Assembly (NCBI RefSeq): GCF_002724055.1 | Contig: NZ_BDQY01000005.1 | Location: forward strand, 94,116-158,115 | From: Tepidibacter mesophilus | Lineage (GTDB): Bacteria > Bacillota > Clostridia > Peptostreptococcales > Peptostreptococcaceae | Reading direction: 5' to 3' | Length of the DNA: 64,000 nucleotides | Part shown: piece after piece, positions 64,000-64,000 of the stretch | Position numbering within the stretch: the stretch's first letter is position 1 | Layout: each line of letters begins with the position of its first letter | Made by a program: the position numbers and the translations under genes | Notes under the pieces: model-generated | Seen by the model: the letters and a program-made list of their open reading frames with translations, nothing else | What the model was told of the DNA's origin: nothing | Databases searched by the model: none

Positions 64000-64000
64000 A

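Overview
The window is AT-rich DNA from an anaerobic, spore-forming, low-GC Gram-positive bacterium. It is most likely a member of the Clostridia near Peptostreptococcaceae. The evidence is the base composition, strong AGGAGG-type ribosome binding sites, frequent GTG and TTG starts, SLH-domain surface proteins, a glycyl-radical pyruvate formate-lyase, corrinoid methyltransferase systems, a Clostridioides-like cellulose operon and a spore-coat-type manganese catalase. The species cannot be named from sequence alone. Most genes lie on the minus strand. No rRNA, tRNA or CRISPR array was found.

Layout. 140-3518: a two-component system made of a solute-binding-domain histidine kinase and an NtrC-type sigma-54 response regulator. 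3656-11984: a complete his operon (hisZGDCBHAF-IE-hisJ), preceded by a leader peptide with three consecutive His codons and mutually exclusive hairpins, which is a classical attenuator. 12078-17008: lysA-lysC-asd-dapB behind two tandem lysine riboswitches, each with its own terminator. 17230-20781: a ferric iron ABC transporter with a Fur box inside its promoter. 20871-28044: small accessory genes, namely an ElaA-like acetyltransferase, a patatin-like lipase, an Fe-S protein related to reductive dehalogenases and QueG, a methyltransferase with two membrane proteins, a short SLH protein, and a rhodanese-thioredoxin pair. 28262-30701: pflB under a ZTP (pfl) riboswitch. 30996-32264: an Rh-type ammonium transporter. 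32600-34891: a large SLH protein with a 327-bp tandem duplication.

35260-38398: corrinoid module A (UroD-type methyltransferase, NhaC-type antiporter, corrinoid protein). 38645-44805: a LysR regulator and a sigma-54 activator upstream of a MalY/PatB-type C-S lyase and a second NhaC-type antiporter, with a good -24/-12 promoter in front of the lyase gene. 44936-45358: an OsmC protein. 45549-52852: a cellulose synthase operon of the Gram-positive ccs type (synthase with PilZ domain, exported BcsB-like protein, GH5 cellulase, MBOAT acyltransferase, DHHW/AlgJ-like protein) behind a c-di-GMP-II riboswitch. 53342-53995: a truncated ABC ATPase. 54029-62264: corrinoid module B, a nearly complete demethylation system (methyl-THF methyltransferase, GPH symporter, UroD-type methyltransferase, corrinoid protein, RACo-type activator, DUF2284 protein) with a divergent PucR-type regulator. 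62601-63831: a frameshifted small gene, a 52-residue membrane peptide and a manganese catalase. The window ends in an inverted repeat that may belong to an insertion sequence.

The most notable theme is RNA-based control: a His-codon attenuator, tandem lysine riboswitches, a ZTP riboswitch and a c-di-GMP-II riboswitch occur in one 64-kb stretch. The best candidates for new biology are the two corrinoid methyl-transfer modules, whose substrates are unknown, and the dual c-di-GMP control of cellulose production. Several gene starts were moved to internal codons that have properly spaced ribosome binding sites; these are noted per entry.
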